Part shown: one piece after another, positions 1 through 8,412 of the stretch | Numbering within the stretch: the stretch's first letter is position 1 | How the letters are laid out: the number at the start of each line of letters is the position of its first letter | Assembly: GCA_046726375.1 (NCBI GenBank) | Contig: JBKPAJ010000017.1 | Location: 75,000-138,999 of the forward strand | DNA: 64,000 nt | Direction: 5' to 3' | Source: DASPWV01 sp046726375 | GTDB lineage: Bacteria; Acidobacteriota; Vicinamibacteria; Vicinamibacterales; UBA2999 | Translations under genes and position numbers: made by a program | Notes under the pieces: generated by a model | The model's database searches: none | The model's input: the letters and a program-made list of their open reading frames with translations, nothing else | What the model was told of the DNA's origin: nothing

Positions 1-2
1 AG

Positions 3-740
3 CAAAAGCAGGAGCATCCACAATTTGTGTTTGTCCAGCCCAAAGTCGATCTCAAGGCGCTGAGAGCGCCCGATCGCGCGGAACTGTCTGACTTGGATCG
101 TAAGGCGCGCACGCCAGAGCCCGCCCCGGCTCCGGCCAATCCGCTGCCGTCCGCGCGCGGCAACTCGCCGAATCGTGTGGAGACATCGCCTGATGAGCGC
201 GCCCGCGGGCGAGGACCAGATCCCGAGCCAAGTCCCGAGCCGCCGAATGTGATTCAGCGTCCGATAGAGCCGCAACAGGATCGTCAGGCACAACTGACGC
301 TTCCACAAGAACAGCCGGTGAAACCCTCCGGTGGATCGCTTGGCGAGGCGTTGAAGAACCTGCAGAAATACGTGCAGCAGGACACATTCAACAATCAACA
401 AGGCAATGTTCAGGATCTCGGGCCGCTGCAGTTCGACACCAAAGGCGTTGAATTCGGTCCCTGGATCCGCCGCTTCGTCGCGCAGGTTCGCCGCAACTGG
501 TTCATCCCGTATGCGGCAATGACGATGAGGGGGCGCGTCGTGCTGACGTTCAATGTGCACCGCAACGGCGCGTTGACCGACGTGCAGATCATCGACCCCT
601 CACCGATCGAATCGTTCAACATCGCGGCGAAAAACGCTCTCCTTGCCTCCAATCCAACGCAGCCGCTGCCGCCCGAATATCCGGACGACAAAGCGTTCTT
701 TACCGTTACGTTCTACTACAACGAATCACCAGGACAGTGA
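3..740 (+). CDS. TonB-like C-terminal domain protein (5' end outside window)
   Basis: The frame is open to the left edge of the window, so the true start is missing; a GTG at 27 is only an internal codon. The visible part has a long Pro/Arg/Glu-rich stretch (about the first 110 residues), typical of the periplasm-spanning linker of TonB/TolA proteins. A folded C-terminal domain of about 100 residues follows, containing RGRVVLTFNVHRNGALTDV and a Pro-rich end, which matches the TonB C-terminal fold. Expected role: an inner-membrane-anchored energy transducer contacting an outer-membrane receptor, or a TolA-like envelope protein. No ExbB/ExbD genes are visible. The stop overlaps the next small gene by one base (TGATG). 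Confidence 0.7.
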   Translation, partial: QKQEHPQFVFVQPKVDLKALRAPDRAELSDLDRKARTPEPAPAPANPLPSARGNSPNRVETSPDERARGRGPDPEPSPEPPNVIQRPIEPQQDRQAQLTLPQEQPVKPSGGSLGEALKNLQKYVQQDTFNNQQGNVQDLGPLQFDTKGVEFGPWIRRFVAQVRRNWFIPYAAMTMRGRVVLTFNVHRNGALTDVQIIDPSPIESFNIAAKNALLASNPTQPLPPEYPDDKAFFTVTFYYNESPGQ

Positions 741-877
741 TGGCGCTGCCGACCGTTCGAGAGCGTCAGCGTCGTTCCGAACGACGTCGAGAGATCACAC
801 GCTCGCAGCAGCTCGGTATGTTGATCCTGACAGGCATACTCGCGCTGTACGTCTTCTGGCGGGTTTTCGTCACGTGA
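740..877 (+). CDS. 45-residue single-pass membrane protein
   Basis: A short reading frame starts with ATG at 740, sharing one base with the TGA of the TonB-like gene, and ends at TGA 875-877. The predicted protein has a very basic N-terminal half (about 24 residues with many Arg) followed by one hydrophobic helix, residues about 25-42 (LGMLILTGILALYVFWRVF), and almost no tail. By the positive-inside rule the basic part would be cytoplasmic. The coupled start and clean amphipathic/hydrophobic layout support a real gene that length cut-offs would miss. Function unknown; a partner of the upstream envelope protein is an inference only. Confidence 0.5.
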   Translation: MALPTVRERQRRSERRREITRSQQLGMLILTGILALYVFWRVFVT

Positions 878-1109
878 ACCACGGATTACGGGCGCAAGTG
901 GTGAATTCGCGGGTTGCACCCGCTCAAGATAATCAGCGTGACGTGCTGGCACGAGGTTCCCGGCTGCGTAGTTAGACTCTAACCCCTCAATTCACTGGAG
1001 TTGCGAAGCGTGGCATCGAAGTGATCCGACCGTATGGGTGCAGAACGAGCCGCTTTCGCGTGGTTGGCGGCGTTGGCGCTATCCACTCAAGTGAGCTCAG
1101 AGTTTAGTT
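878..1109. other. 232-bp intergenic gap before miaA
   Basis: No convincing gene. A short palindrome (CACTCAAGTG) lies about 1083-1092, just ahead of the GTG start of miaA. No strong -10/-35 pair and no recognised RNA fold was found by eye. Confidence 0.3.
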
Positions 1110-2081
1110 GTGGCTTCCTTCGCCAAGCCGCTTGTCGCCGTCCTCGGCCCAACAGCGACCGGCAAAAGCTCACTCGCGCTCACGATTGCTGAACGTCTCG
1201 GCGGCGAGATCATCAACTGCGATTCAACCGCGGTGTTTCGCGGCTTTGACATTGGCACCGATAAGGTTTCCATCGCCGAACGACGAGGCATACACCATCA
1301 CCTCATCGACATCGCCGATCCTACCGATGACTACACCGCGGCGCACTTCGCGCGCGATGCGGCCGCGGTGATTGCCGGCTTGCACGCTCGCGGCAAGGTT
1401 GCGATTCTTGTTGGCGGCACGGGCTTTTACTACCGTGCACTGACGCGCGGGCTCTTCCCTGGCCCCGGCAAGAACGACGCGTTGAGACAGCGCCTCGATG
1501 TTATCGGCGCACGACGCGGCGTGGAGTTCTTGTGGCGCATGGTCAAACGCGTTGACCCGCCGTCGGCGGCGCGCATTCTCCCGCGCGATCGCAAACGGCT
1601 TGTGCGCGCGCTCGAAGTGTTCTTCCAAACCGGGAAGCCGCTGACCGACCACTTTGCCGACACCACCTCGCCCTTACCTGGGGACGTGAGCGTGACGGCG
1701 ATTGCGCTGCGGTTGCCCGCGGAGCCGTTGGCGCAGCGGCTTCGGCGGCGTGTCGACGCTCAATTCGACGCCGGCATCGTGGACGAAGTGAAGCGCCTGC
1801 TGGCACAAGGCGTTCCCGAGACGGCTCGGCCGTTCGGCGGTCTCGTATATCGCCAGGTGCTCGAGCATCTGCACGGAATCCGCGACGAGGAGGCCACGCG
1901 CGCGTTGATCGTGCGCGAGAACCGGCGCTATGCCCGCCGCCAGTTGATCTGGTTCCGTAAAGAGCCTAACCTAAGCTGGTTTGACGGCCCCGGCGAATCT
2001 CCGGAAGTGCAAGCCAGAGTTGTTGGATGGCTGGCTGAACGGGGCCTTTTGATCCACGGGGGACCTGCCGCTCATGGCTGA
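1110..2081 (+). CDS. miaA: tRNA dimethylallyltransferase MiaA
   Basis: Transfers a dimethylallyl group to N6 of A37 in tRNAs reading UNN codons. The 323-residue product has the usual family length. It shows the P-loop GPTATGKS at residues 13-20, the substrate loop with Asp-Ser (CDSTAVFRGFDIGTDK, about 37-52), GGTGFYYRAL near 101-110, and the C-terminal NRRYARRQLIWFRK segment. The start is GTG; the next residues match the family N-terminus. The 3' end overlaps hfq by 8 bp, the same miaA-hfq pairing seen in many Proteobacteria, so the two are probably co-transcribed. Confidence 0.95.
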   Translation: MASFAKPLVAVLGPTATGKSSLALTIAERLGGEIINCDSTAVFRGFDIGTDKVSIAERRGIHHHLIDIADPTDDYTAAHFARDAAAVIAGLHARGKVAILVGGTGFYYRALTRGLFPGPGKNDALRQRLDVIGARRGVEFLWRMVKRVDPPSAARILPRDRKRLVRALEVFFQTGKPLTDHFADTTSPLPGDVSVTAIALRLPAEPLAQRLRRRVDAQFDAGIVDEVKRLLAQGVPETARPFGGLVYRQVLEHLHGIRDEEATRALIVRENRRYARRQLIWFRKEPNLSWFDGPGESPEVQARVVGWLAERGLLIHGGPAAHG

Positions 2082-2322
2082 AACCAAAACTGGTGCGCCT
2101 AACATCCAGGATGTCTTCCTCAATTACGCACGCCGCGAAAAACTTCCGGTCACTATTCATCTGCTCGACGGCCGCGAGTTCGAAGCCCGCATCAAGAACT
2201 TCGATCGGTTTGCGCTGATTGTCGAACACGCGAGCATGGATCATTTGATCTTCAAGCATGCGATTGCGACGATTCGTACGCCGCGTAGCGTACCGAATTA
2301 TTTCTCATCGCATCATCCGTGA
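2074..2322 (+). CDS. hfq: RNA chaperone Hfq
   Basis: An 82-residue Sm-like protein that forms hexameric rings and promotes sRNA-mRNA pairing. The N-terminus carries NIQDVFLNYAR (residues 10-20), matching the Sm1 start of Hfq, and KHAIATI (61-67) is the Sm2 signature, with Ile instead of the usual Val/Tyr pattern before it. The protein lacks a long acidic C-terminal tail, as is common outside the Gammaproteobacteria. ATG at 2074 overlaps the end of miaA; translation is likely coupled. Confidence 0.93.
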   Translation: MAETKTGAPNIQDVFLNYARREKLPVTIHLLDGREFEARIKNFDRFALIVEHASMDHLIFKHAIATIRTPRSVPNYFSSHHP

Positions 2323-2323
2323 T

Positions 2324-2436
2324 CGCGGCTAACTGCCTTCGCCAAGGCTACGGCAGTCTCGCCGGAGCTTTAGCGGCGGCGGAAGCCCCCGCGCTACGCA
2401 CTCTCGGGTGTGTAGCGCGGACCTTTTGGTCCGCGA
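2324..2436. repeat. Intergenic repeats including a TAGCGCGGACC hairpin
   Basis: Two repeat types lie between hfq and deoB. About 2334-2365 holds a CTTCGCCAAGGCTACGGCA-type segment. 2412-2435 is a near-perfect palindrome, GTAGCGCGGACC - TTTT - GGTCCGCGA. The second recurs near 22.2, 22.3, 32.7 and 58.0 kb. It reads through an apparent upstream GTG extension of deoB, which argues against that earlier start. Confidence 0.75.
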
Positions 2437-2443
2437 CGACCGC

Positions 2444-3610
2444 ATGTTTACCCGAGCCATTGTCATCGTCCTCGACAGCGTTGGTGTCGGCGAGCTGCCG
2501 GACGCTGCCGAGTACGGCGATCAGGGCAGCAACACACTCGGCAACATCGCGCGCGCGGTGCCCCTTCGCATTCCCACCCTCGCCGCGCTCGGCCTCGCCC
2601 GCATCGTCCCGCTGCCACAAGTACCGGCACCGGCATCACCGCTCGCCGCGTTTGGCCGAATGGCCGAACGCTCCGCCGGCAAAGATTCCGTCACCGGTCA
2701 CTGGGAGCTGATGGGTATCGTGCTCGATCGCGCGTTTCCGACGTTTCCTCATGGATTCCCCCCTGGTCTCATCGCCGAGTTCGAGCGTCGCATCGGCCGG
2801 CCCGTGTTGGGCAACGTGGTTGCGTCTGGCACCGCAATCATCGACGAGCTCGGCGCGCAGCATGTCGAAACCGGATCGCCGATTGTGTACACCTCGGCCG
2901 ACAGCGTGTTTCAGATCGCCGCGCACGAAGACGTGGTGCCGATTACTCAGTTATATGACTGGTGCGAAGTCGCCTACGACATCGCAGTCACCGGGTTGGG
3001 ACTCGGCCGCGTGATCGCGCGTCCGTTTAGCGGCCCGGTCGGTCACTTCGAGCGGACGGCCAACCGTCACGATTACGCCATGCCGCCGCGTGGCGAGACG
3101 CTGCTCGATCGCCTCGCCTCGTCGCAGATACCGGTGACGGCGATCGGCAAGATCAAAGATCTGTTCGCCGGCAAGGGCATCGGCGAGTCGCTTCCAACCG
3201 CCGGCGACGAGCAAGGTATGGACCGGGTCGACGAACAGATGGCACGCCAGGAACGCGGCCTGATTTTTGCCAATCTCGTGGACTTTGACACGCTTTATGG
3301 GCACCGGAACGACGTCCTCGGTTACGCCGCCAATCTCGAGCGCTTTGACGTGCGTTTGTCGCGCCTCATTCCGAAGCTGCGCAGCGACGACCTTCTCGTT
3401 GTGACCGCAGACCACGGCAACGATCCGACGACGCCGAGCACGGATCACTCGCGCGAACACGTGCCAATCCTGCTGGCGGGCGAGCGCGTCAAAAAGGGCG
3501 TCGATCTCGGAACGCGCACATCGTTTGCCGATCTCGGTCAAACGCTCGCCGACGTGTTCCGCGTGCCGCGGCTGGCCAACGGCACCAGTTTTCTCGCCGA
3601 GTTGATGTAA
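2444..3610 (+). CDS. deoB: Phosphopentomutase DeoB
   Basis: Interconverts ribose/deoxyribose 1-phosphate and 5-phosphate in nucleoside salvage. The product is 388 residues, the normal length. N-terminal metal ligand region VLDSVGVGELPDA (Asp11) and KDSVTGHWELMG (Thr84 region, the phosphoacceptor of the alkaline-phosphatase fold) are present. The C-terminal TADHGNDPTTPSTDHSREH provides the remaining metal ligands. ATG at 2444 is chosen because the 12 codons upstream lie inside an intergenic repeat and are not family-like. dgt follows 13 bp later. Confidence 0.95.
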   Translation: MFTRAIVIVLDSVGVGELPDAAEYGDQGSNTLGNIARAVPLRIPTLAALGLARIVPLPQVPAPASPLAAFGRMAERSAGKDSVTGHWELMGIVLDRAFPTFPHGFPPGLIAEFERRIGRPVLGNVVASGTAIIDELGAQHVETGSPIVYTSADSVFQIAAHEDVVPITQLYDWCEVAYDIAVTGLGLGRVIARPFSGPVGHFERTANRHDYAMPPRGETLLDRLASSQIPVTAIGKIKDLFAGKGIGESLPTAGDEQGMDRVDEQMARQERGLIFANLVDFDTLYGHRNDVLGYAANLERFDVRLSRLIPKLRSDDLLVVTADHGNDPTTPSTDHSREHVPILLAGERVKKGVDLGTRTSFADLGQTLADVFRVPRLANGTSFLAELM

Positions 3611-3623
3611 GAATGAATGCCGG

Positions 3624-4676
3624 ATGACGATCCGCGAAGAACTCGAACAGCGGGAGCGCGAGATTCTCGCACCCGCCGCTGCGAAGAGCGCCGAAACGAA
3701 GGGGCGTTTTCGCGCCGAGGCCGAGGATCCGATTCGGCCGTCGTTCCAACGCGATCGCGATCGCATCATCCATACCAAGGCGTTCCGCCGGCTCAAACAC
3801 AAAACGCAGGTCTTCTTCTCGCCGACCGGCGATCACTACCGCACCCGACTCACGCACACGCTCGAGGTTTCGCAGATCGCCCGCACCATCGCGAAAGTTC
3901 TGCGTCTCCACGAGGAGTTGACGGAGGCAATCGCTCTTGGCCACGACCTGGGCCATACGCCGTTTGGACACGCGGGCGAACGCGTGTTGAGCTCGCTCGT
4001 GCCCGGTGAGTTCAACCACTACGAGCAGAGCCTGCGCATCGTCGATGTACTCGAAAACGATCGCCGGGGTCTCAACCTCACGTGGGAGGTGCGCGACGGC
4101 ATCGCGCGCCACTCGAAAGGGAAGAGCGGGCTACCCGTCGGTGCCCCGCCGGAACATCGCGCCTCCACGATTGAGGGACAGATCGCGCGCGTCGCCGACA
4201 TCATTGCCTACGTCAATCACGATACCGACGATGCCATTCGAGCGGGATTGTTGCGCGTAGAGCAGCTGCCGACGGAAGCGGTGCAGACGCTGGGTCGCAC
4301 GCCGTCGGAGCGCATCGGCGGCATGGTCTCCGATGTCGTACACGAAACGCTCGCCGGCGGACTCACCGAGATCCGAATGAGCGAGCCAATCCTGCAAGCC
4401 ACGCTGGAGCTGCGCAGTTTCCTGTTCGCCGCGGTGTACGAGAACGATGTCGCGACGGCTGAGTTCAAAAAAGCGGAAGGCATCCTGGGCGGTTTATGGG
4501 AAAAGGTCCGGACACAGCCTGAGGAGTTTCTTGACCCCCGCACGGTTGATGCCGAGGGCCTGGACGTGGCCGCGCAGGATTTTCTGGCTGGAATGACTGA
4601 CCGCTATGCAGTGCGCCTGTTTGAGCGGCTCTTCATACCAAAACCCTGGGTAGAGGTGAGTGTATCGGAATCGTAA
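3624..4676 (+). CDS. dgt: dGTPase-like dNTP triphosphohydrolase
   Basis: HD-domain enzyme expected to cleave dNTPs to deoxynucleosides and tripolyphosphate. The metal site is visible as RLTHTLEV (His78), HDLGHTPFGH (His107-Asp108) and a later HDTDDAIRAG segment. N-terminal FQRDRDRIIHTKAFRRLKHKTQ is a strong family signature. At 350 residues it fits the shorter 'dGTPase-like' class rather than the 500-residue enterobacterial Dgt, so strict dGTP preference is not assured. Together with deoB it forms a small deoxynucleotide-salvage pair. Confidence 0.9.
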   Translation: MTIREELEQREREILAPAAAKSAETKGRFRAEAEDPIRPSFQRDRDRIIHTKAFRRLKHKTQVFFSPTGDHYRTRLTHTLEVSQIARTIAKVLRLHEELTEAIALGHDLGHTPFGHAGERVLSSLVPGEFNHYEQSLRIVDVLENDRRGLNLTWEVRDGIARHSKGKSGLPVGAPPEHRASTIEGQIARVADIIAYVNHDTDDAIRAGLLRVEQLPTEAVQTLGRTPSERIGGMVSDVVHETLAGGLTEIRMSEPILQATLELRSFLFAAVYENDVATAEFKKAEGILGGLWEKVRTQPEEFLDPRTVDAEGLDVAAQDFLAGMTDRYAVRLFERLFIPKPWVEVSVSES

Positions 4677-4820
4677 GAGGGCGGACCTAAAGGGCCGCCA
4701 CTACATCGAGACAGTGTAGGCAGTGGAGTGCTATGCAAACCGCGCGGGGAGTGGCGGGACTTTAGGCCCGCCGCTACGTTTAAAACGTGTAGGTAGTGAG
4801 GGCCTTTTTAGGCCCGCCAG
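4677..4820. repeat. Two divergent copies of GC-rich hairpin repeats
   Basis: Starts one base after the dgt stop. Copy one, about 4678-4705, pairs GGCGGACC with GGGCCGCC; copy two, about 4750-4780, pairs GGCGGGACTTTAGG with CCCGCC; a third arm around 4800-4820 pairs GGGCC with GGCCC. GTGTAGG and GTAG words lie between them. These resemble the TAGCGCGGACC family but are diverged. Either hairpin could end dgt transcription. Confidence 0.6.
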
Positions 4821-4831
4821 CCCGTCATGGG

Positions 4832-4837
4832 TATAAT
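4832..4837 (+). promoter_or_regulatory. -10 box TATAAT ahead of the DUF177-rpmF-fab block
   Basis: A perfect TATAAT lies 46 nt before the ATG of the DUF177 gene, right after the repeat cluster. No good -35 hexamer is seen at the standard spacing. An AGGT segment near 4868 may be the ribosome site (GGAGGTACGACTGCACC precedes ATG). Confidence 0.5.
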
Positions 4838-4882
4838 TAGAGGTTCGTACACCGCCGACGATCCCGGAGGTACGACTGCACC

Positions 4883-5413
4883 ATGCTCCTGGACCTCACG
4901 CAAATCCGCCAGCCGGAAACCACGCTGGAACGGCGCTACGAGCCGTCGGCATTCGAAGGGCGCAGCAACCAGTTTCGCGTCATCGCATCGGTCGACGTGC
5001 AGCTCAGAGTCTACAAGGATCACGCGCGCTTTCGCCTGGTGGGTTCGCTGTCGACCCTGTTGGAGCTGACGTGCAGCCGCTGCCTGGAAGCCTTTCCGCT
5101 GCCGATCAACGCGTCGTTCGACCTGCGCTATCTGCCGCAGTCCGAAAACACCGGCGAAGAGCGCGAAGTGGAAGAAGATGATTTGTCGGAAGCGTTCTAT
5201 CGGGACGACGTGATCGATCTCGGGCAGCTGATCGACGAACAATTCTATCTGGCGCTGCCCATGAAACCATTGTGCGAGGCCGATTGCAAGGGTCTGTGCC
5301 CAAACTGCGGCACCAACCTGAACGTCGCGACCTGCGACTGCCAGGTCCGCTGGGAAGATCCGAGGCTCGCGGGTCTGAAAGCGCTCATCAACCGGAACAA
5401 AGACAATGCCTAA
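4883..5413 (+). CDS. DUF177 (YceD) family protein
   Basis: 176 residues, about the usual size. DUF177 proteins almost always sit immediately before rpmF, as here, and plant and E. coli members are needed for 23S rRNA accumulation. Cysteines CSRC (64-67) and a C-terminal cluster CKGLCPNCG...CDC form probable zinc sites. The middle is acidic (EEREVEEDD). A strong purine-rich GGAGG lies about 12 nt before ATG. The end overlaps rpmF by 8 bp, so the two are translationally coupled. Confidence 0.9.
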   Translation: MLLDLTQIRQPETTLERRYEPSAFEGRSNQFRVIASVDVQLRVYKDHARFRLVGSLSTLLELTCSRCLEAFPLPINASFDLRYLPQSENTGEEREVEEDDLSEAFYRDDVIDLGQLIDEQFYLALPMKPLCEADCKGLCPNCGTNLNVATCDCQVRWEDPRLAGLKALINRNKDNA

Positions 5414-5588
5414 TCCAAAACGTCGCCACTCGAAAACGCGAGGCCGCAAGCGCCGCACGCATGACGCGCTCACTACGGCGAGCGCCGGCTCATGCCCGCA
5501 GTGCGGAGAGCCGAAGGCGCCCCATCGCGTCTGCAAATACTGCGGCTACTACCGCCAACGCCAGGTCCGCCCAGTCGACGAAGAGTAG
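5406..5588 (+). CDS. rpmF: 50S ribosomal protein L32
   Basis: 60-residue basic protein beginning MPNPKRRHSKTRGRKRRTHD, diagnostic for L32. It keeps the four-Cys zinc ribbon: Cys30, Cys33, Cys43, Cys46 (CPQC...CKYC). The C-terminus after residue 50 is short. It follows the conserved DUF177-rpmF-plsX order that ties ribosome and phospholipid synthesis. Confidence 0.97.
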   Translation: MPNPKRRHSKTRGRKRRTHDALTTASAGSCPQCGEPKAPHRVCKYCGYYRQRQVRPVDEE

Positions 5589-5594
5589 GAGCAA

Positions 5595-5740
5595 CAGGGA
5601 TCAGGAATCAGGGATCAGGGATCAGGTAGCAGCGGTCAGGCATCGAGTATCAGGAGCTAGGAGCTACCTTTCGGGTAACCGACCTGACATCTGACATCCG
5701 AGACCTGATCCTGACCGCTGGCATCCCTGACACCTGACAC
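5595..5740. repeat. ATCAGGGATCAGG-type repeats with an inverted arm
   Basis: Left part (about 5597-5642): short direct repeats of GGGATCAGG/GAATCAGG ending in AGCGGTCAGGCAT. Right part (about 5680-5738): CTGACATC words and CCTGATCCTGACCGCTGGCAT, partly complementary to the left part. The whole could fold into one imperfect long hairpin between rpmF and plsX. Confidence 0.65.
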
Positions 5741-5744
5741 TGAC

Positions 5745-6752
5745 ATGCGAATAGCAGTCGATGCAATGGGCGGCGATTATGCGCCGGCCCGCATTGTGGA
5801 TGGTGCGCTCGCGGCGGCGCGGCATCAGGGGATCGGCGTCGATCTGGTTGGGCGATCCGACGCCGTTCGTGCCGAGCTCGCTCGGCATCCGGACTCTGAA
5901 ACACTCGACATTCGCATCGTGGACGCGCCGGAGGTGGTCGAGATGGCGGAATCGCCGGCCCTCGCGCTGCGACGCAAACCGGGCGCGTCGGTGCGTATCG
6001 CAGCCGAACATGTCGCCGGCGGTCACGCCGCGGCGCTCGTCACCGCCGGCCATACCGGCGCGGCGGTGGTTGCGGCGCACGCCGCGTTCGGAATGCTCGC
6101 CGGGGTAGACCGTCCAGCGCTGGCGCCCACGGTGCCCACACGTGGAGGGTCCGCCGTGCTCATCGACGCCGGCGCCACGGTGGAATGCAAGCCCGCCCAT
6201 CTGTTGCAGTTTGGGGTGATGGGCAGTGTGTACGCTCGCACGTGGCTGGGGGTGGATCGTCCGCGGGTTGGCCTGTTGTCGATCGGCGAAGAAGAGACGA
6301 AAGGAAACGAGTTGACGCGCGACGCCCACAGGCTCTTGAAGAGTTCGCCGTTGCACTTCATCGGCAACATCGAATCGCGCGAGATCTTTTCCGGCGCCGC
6401 CGACGTGGTTGTTTGCGACGGCTTCACCGGCAACGTGGCGTTGAAGCTGAGCGAGGGACTCGTCGAGATGGTCGAAGACTTGCTCGGGCAGGAACTGCAG
6501 AGCACGTTTTCAAGTCAGGTCGGTTATCTGTTGTCTCGCCGCGCATTCCGCCGCTTCCGTCGGCGGGTGGACTACTCGGAATACGGTGGCGCGCCCCTCA
6601 TGGGAGTGGCCGGCCTGTGCATCGTTGGTCACGGCCGCTCCTCGGCCAAGGCGGTGCGCAACGCCGTCACGATGGCGGCGCGATTTGTGAGCAGCAGCAT
6701 GTTGAGCCGGGTCGAGCAGGAAATCGCATCCGCGGCGGTGGCCAACGATTGA
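5745..6752 (+). CDS. plsX: Phosphate acyltransferase PlsX
   Basis: Makes acyl-phosphate from acyl-ACP, the first step of the PlsX/PlsY route to phosphatidic acid. The 335-residue protein starts MRIAVDAMGGDYAP, the family hallmark, and carries GNIESREIFSGAADVVVCDGFTGN (split motif, residues about 205-230). Normal length. Its stop overlaps the TTG start of fabD. In E. coli fabH lies between plsX and fabD; here it does not. Confidence 0.95.
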   Translation: MRIAVDAMGGDYAPARIVDGALAAARHQGIGVDLVGRSDAVRAELARHPDSETLDIRIVDAPEVVEMAESPALALRRKPGASVRIAAEHVAGGHAAALVTAGHTGAAVVAAHAAFGMLAGVDRPALAPTVPTRGGSAVLIDAGATVECKPAHLLQFGVMGSVYARTWLGVDRPRVGLLSIGEEETKGNELTRDAHRLLKSSPLHFIGNIESREIFSGAADVVVCDGFTGNVALKLSEGLVEMVEDLLGQELQSTFSSQVGYLLSRRAFRRFRRRVDYSEYGGAPLMGVAGLCIVGHGRSSAKAVRNAVTMAARFVSSSMLSRVEQEIASAAVAND

Positions 6753-7672
6753 TCGCATTTCTGTTTCCTGGTCAGGGTTCGCAAGTCGTTGGCATGGGCA
6801 AAGCCTTCGCCGAGCAATTTGCCGAATCGCGTGCGGTGTTCGACGAGGCGGATCGCGCCCTTGGCGAGCCGCTCAGCGATCTGATTTTCAACGGTCCCGC
6901 CGATCGGCTCACCCTCACGGAGAATACCCAACCGGCGATTCTCACCGCGAGCATCGCGGCGTTTCGCGCGCTCGAAGCGCGCGGCTGTCGTGCGGCGATG
7001 GTCGCGGGTCACAGCCTGGGCGAGTACTCCGCGCATGTCGCGGCGGGCACCATCGCCTTCAGCGATGCCGTGCGCATTGTGCGAAATCGAGGGCGTTACA
7101 TGCAGGAAGCCGTGCCGGTCGGTACCGGCGCGATGGCCGCAATTCTCGGCCTCGAGGCTGAACTGGTGCATCAGGCCTGCCGCGAAGCGGCCGACGGCGA
7201 CGTCGTGAGTGCCGCTAATCTCAACGCACCAGGTCAGGTTGTCATCGCGGGTACGGCTGCCGCCGTGGCGCGTGCGGCCGCGCGCGCCAAGGCGCTTGGC
7301 GCCAGGCGCGCCATTCCGCTCCAGGTGAGCGCGCCCTTCCACTGTGCGTTGATGAAACCGGCGCAGGACCGTCTCACGCCCGAACTGCGCGGTTTGTCGA
7401 TGCACGATCCTCGCGTTCCGGTTGTCGCGAACGTTGATGCGGAACCAAAACGCGACGCCGCCGCCGCGGTGGATGCGTTGATCCGACAGATCTCCGCTCC
7501 GGTACGATGGGACGACGTCATGCGGCGGCTCGTTGCGGAAGGCGCGAAGGCGTTTGTCGAAGTCGGCCCCGGAAAAGTGTTAGCTGGCCTTGCGAAGAAA
7601 GCGGCCGGCGACGCCACTGTGCTCAACGTCGCCGAACCGGATGATTTGCCGGCGGTCGAAGCGCTCTCATGA
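6749..7672 (+). CDS. fabD: Malonyl-CoA:ACP transacylase FabD
   Basis: Loads malonate onto acyl carrier protein. Start is TTG at 6749, inside the plsX stop (TTGA); this gives the exact family N-terminus IAFLFPGQGSQVVGMG, and no ATG/GTG fits. The 307-residue product shows the nucleophile Ser89 in GHSLGEY, the Arg of VRNRGRYMQEA (about 114), and the catalytic His of SAPFHCALM (about 198). C-terminal VEVGPGKVLAGL is also typical. It overlaps fabG by 4 bp (ATGA). Confidence 0.95.
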   Translation: MIAFLFPGQGSQVVGMGKAFAEQFAESRAVFDEADRALGEPLSDLIFNGPADRLTLTENTQPAILTASIAAFRALEARGCRAAMVAGHSLGEYSAHVAAGTIAFSDAVRIVRNRGRYMQEAVPVGTGAMAAILGLEAELVHQACREAADGDVVSAANLNAPGQVVIAGTAAAVARAAARAKALGARRAIPLQVSAPFHCALMKPAQDRLTPELRGLSMHDPRVPVVANVDAEPKRDAAAAVDALIRQISAPVRWDDVMRRLVAEGAKAFVEVGPGKVLAGLAKKAAGDATVLNVAEPDDLPAVEALS

Positions 7673-8409
7673 TGAGATTCAACGACAGGGTTGCGATCGT
7701 TACTGGCGCGTCGCGCGGTATCGGACGTGCGATTGCGACGCGGCTCGCCGCGGAAGGCGCAACGGTCATTGCGGCGGCGCGCGGCGACAATGCCCAAGAG
7801 ACAGTTGCCGCAATCACCGCGGCGGGCGGCAAAGCGGAAATTGCGACGGCCGACATGACCGATCCGGCGTCGCTCGAGGCGCTGGTTGCAGGCGTGATGC
7901 AACGGCACGGACGCATCGATGTGCTCGTGAGCAATGCCGGCATCGCACGCGATCAGTTGATGCTGCGCATGAAGCGTCCGGACTGGGACGAGGTGATCGC
8001 GACGAATCTTACGGCGGCGTTCACGCTGTGCCAGGCGGTGCTCAAAGCGATGATCAAACAGCGCAGCGGTCGCATCGTGGCGATCAGCTCCGTGGTGGGC
8101 CAAACCGGAAACGCCGGACAGGCAAATTACGCCGCCTCGAAGGCCGGCTTGATCGGGTTCTGCAAATCGCTCGCGCGCGAGGTGGCGTCGCGCAATATCA
8201 CCGTGAATGTCGTCGCGCCGGGATTGATCGAGACCGACATGACGAAAGCGATCAGCGCGGACGCAGAAAAGGACTGGTCGTCGCAGATTCCGCTTGGCCG
8301 AACCGGCTCGGCTGAGGAAGTTGCGTCCGCGGTGTGCTTTCTGGCCTCGGATGAAGCATCGTATATTACAGGGCAGGTTTTGGGTGTGAACGGCGGGATG
8401 TACATGTAG
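7669..8409 (+). CDS. fabG: 3-oxoacyl-ACP reductase FabG
   Basis: NADPH-dependent reduction of beta-ketoacyl-ACP in fatty-acid elongation. 246 residues, classical SDR. Cofactor motif TGASRGIG (residues 12-19), NAG at 89-91, and catalytic Ser141-Tyr154-Lys158 (SVVG ... YAASK) are all intact. C-terminal ITGQVLGVNGGMYM is typical of true FabG. A pair of palindromic repeats separates it from acpP. Confidence 0.95.
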   Translation: MMRFNDRVAIVTGASRGIGRAIATRLAAEGATVIAAARGDNAQETVAAITAAGGKAEIATADMTDPASLEALVAGVMQRHGRIDVLVSNAGIARDQLMLRMKRPDWDEVIATNLTAAFTLCQAVLKAMIKQRSGRIVAISSVVGQTGNAGQANYAASKAGLIGFCKSLAREVASRNITVNVVAPGLIETDMTKAISADAEKDWSSQIPLGRTGSAEEVASAVCFLASDEASYITGQVLGVNGGMYM

Positions 8410-8412
8410 CGC

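Noticed and set aside
2408..2443. Upstream extension of deoB by 12 codons
   Set aside because: The codons fall in a TAGCGCGGACC repeat and do not match phosphopentomutase N-termini.
5595..5740. Riboswitch or structured RNA ahead of plsX
   Set aside because: The segment is explained by short direct and inverted ATCAGG repeats; no known aptamer core was recognised.
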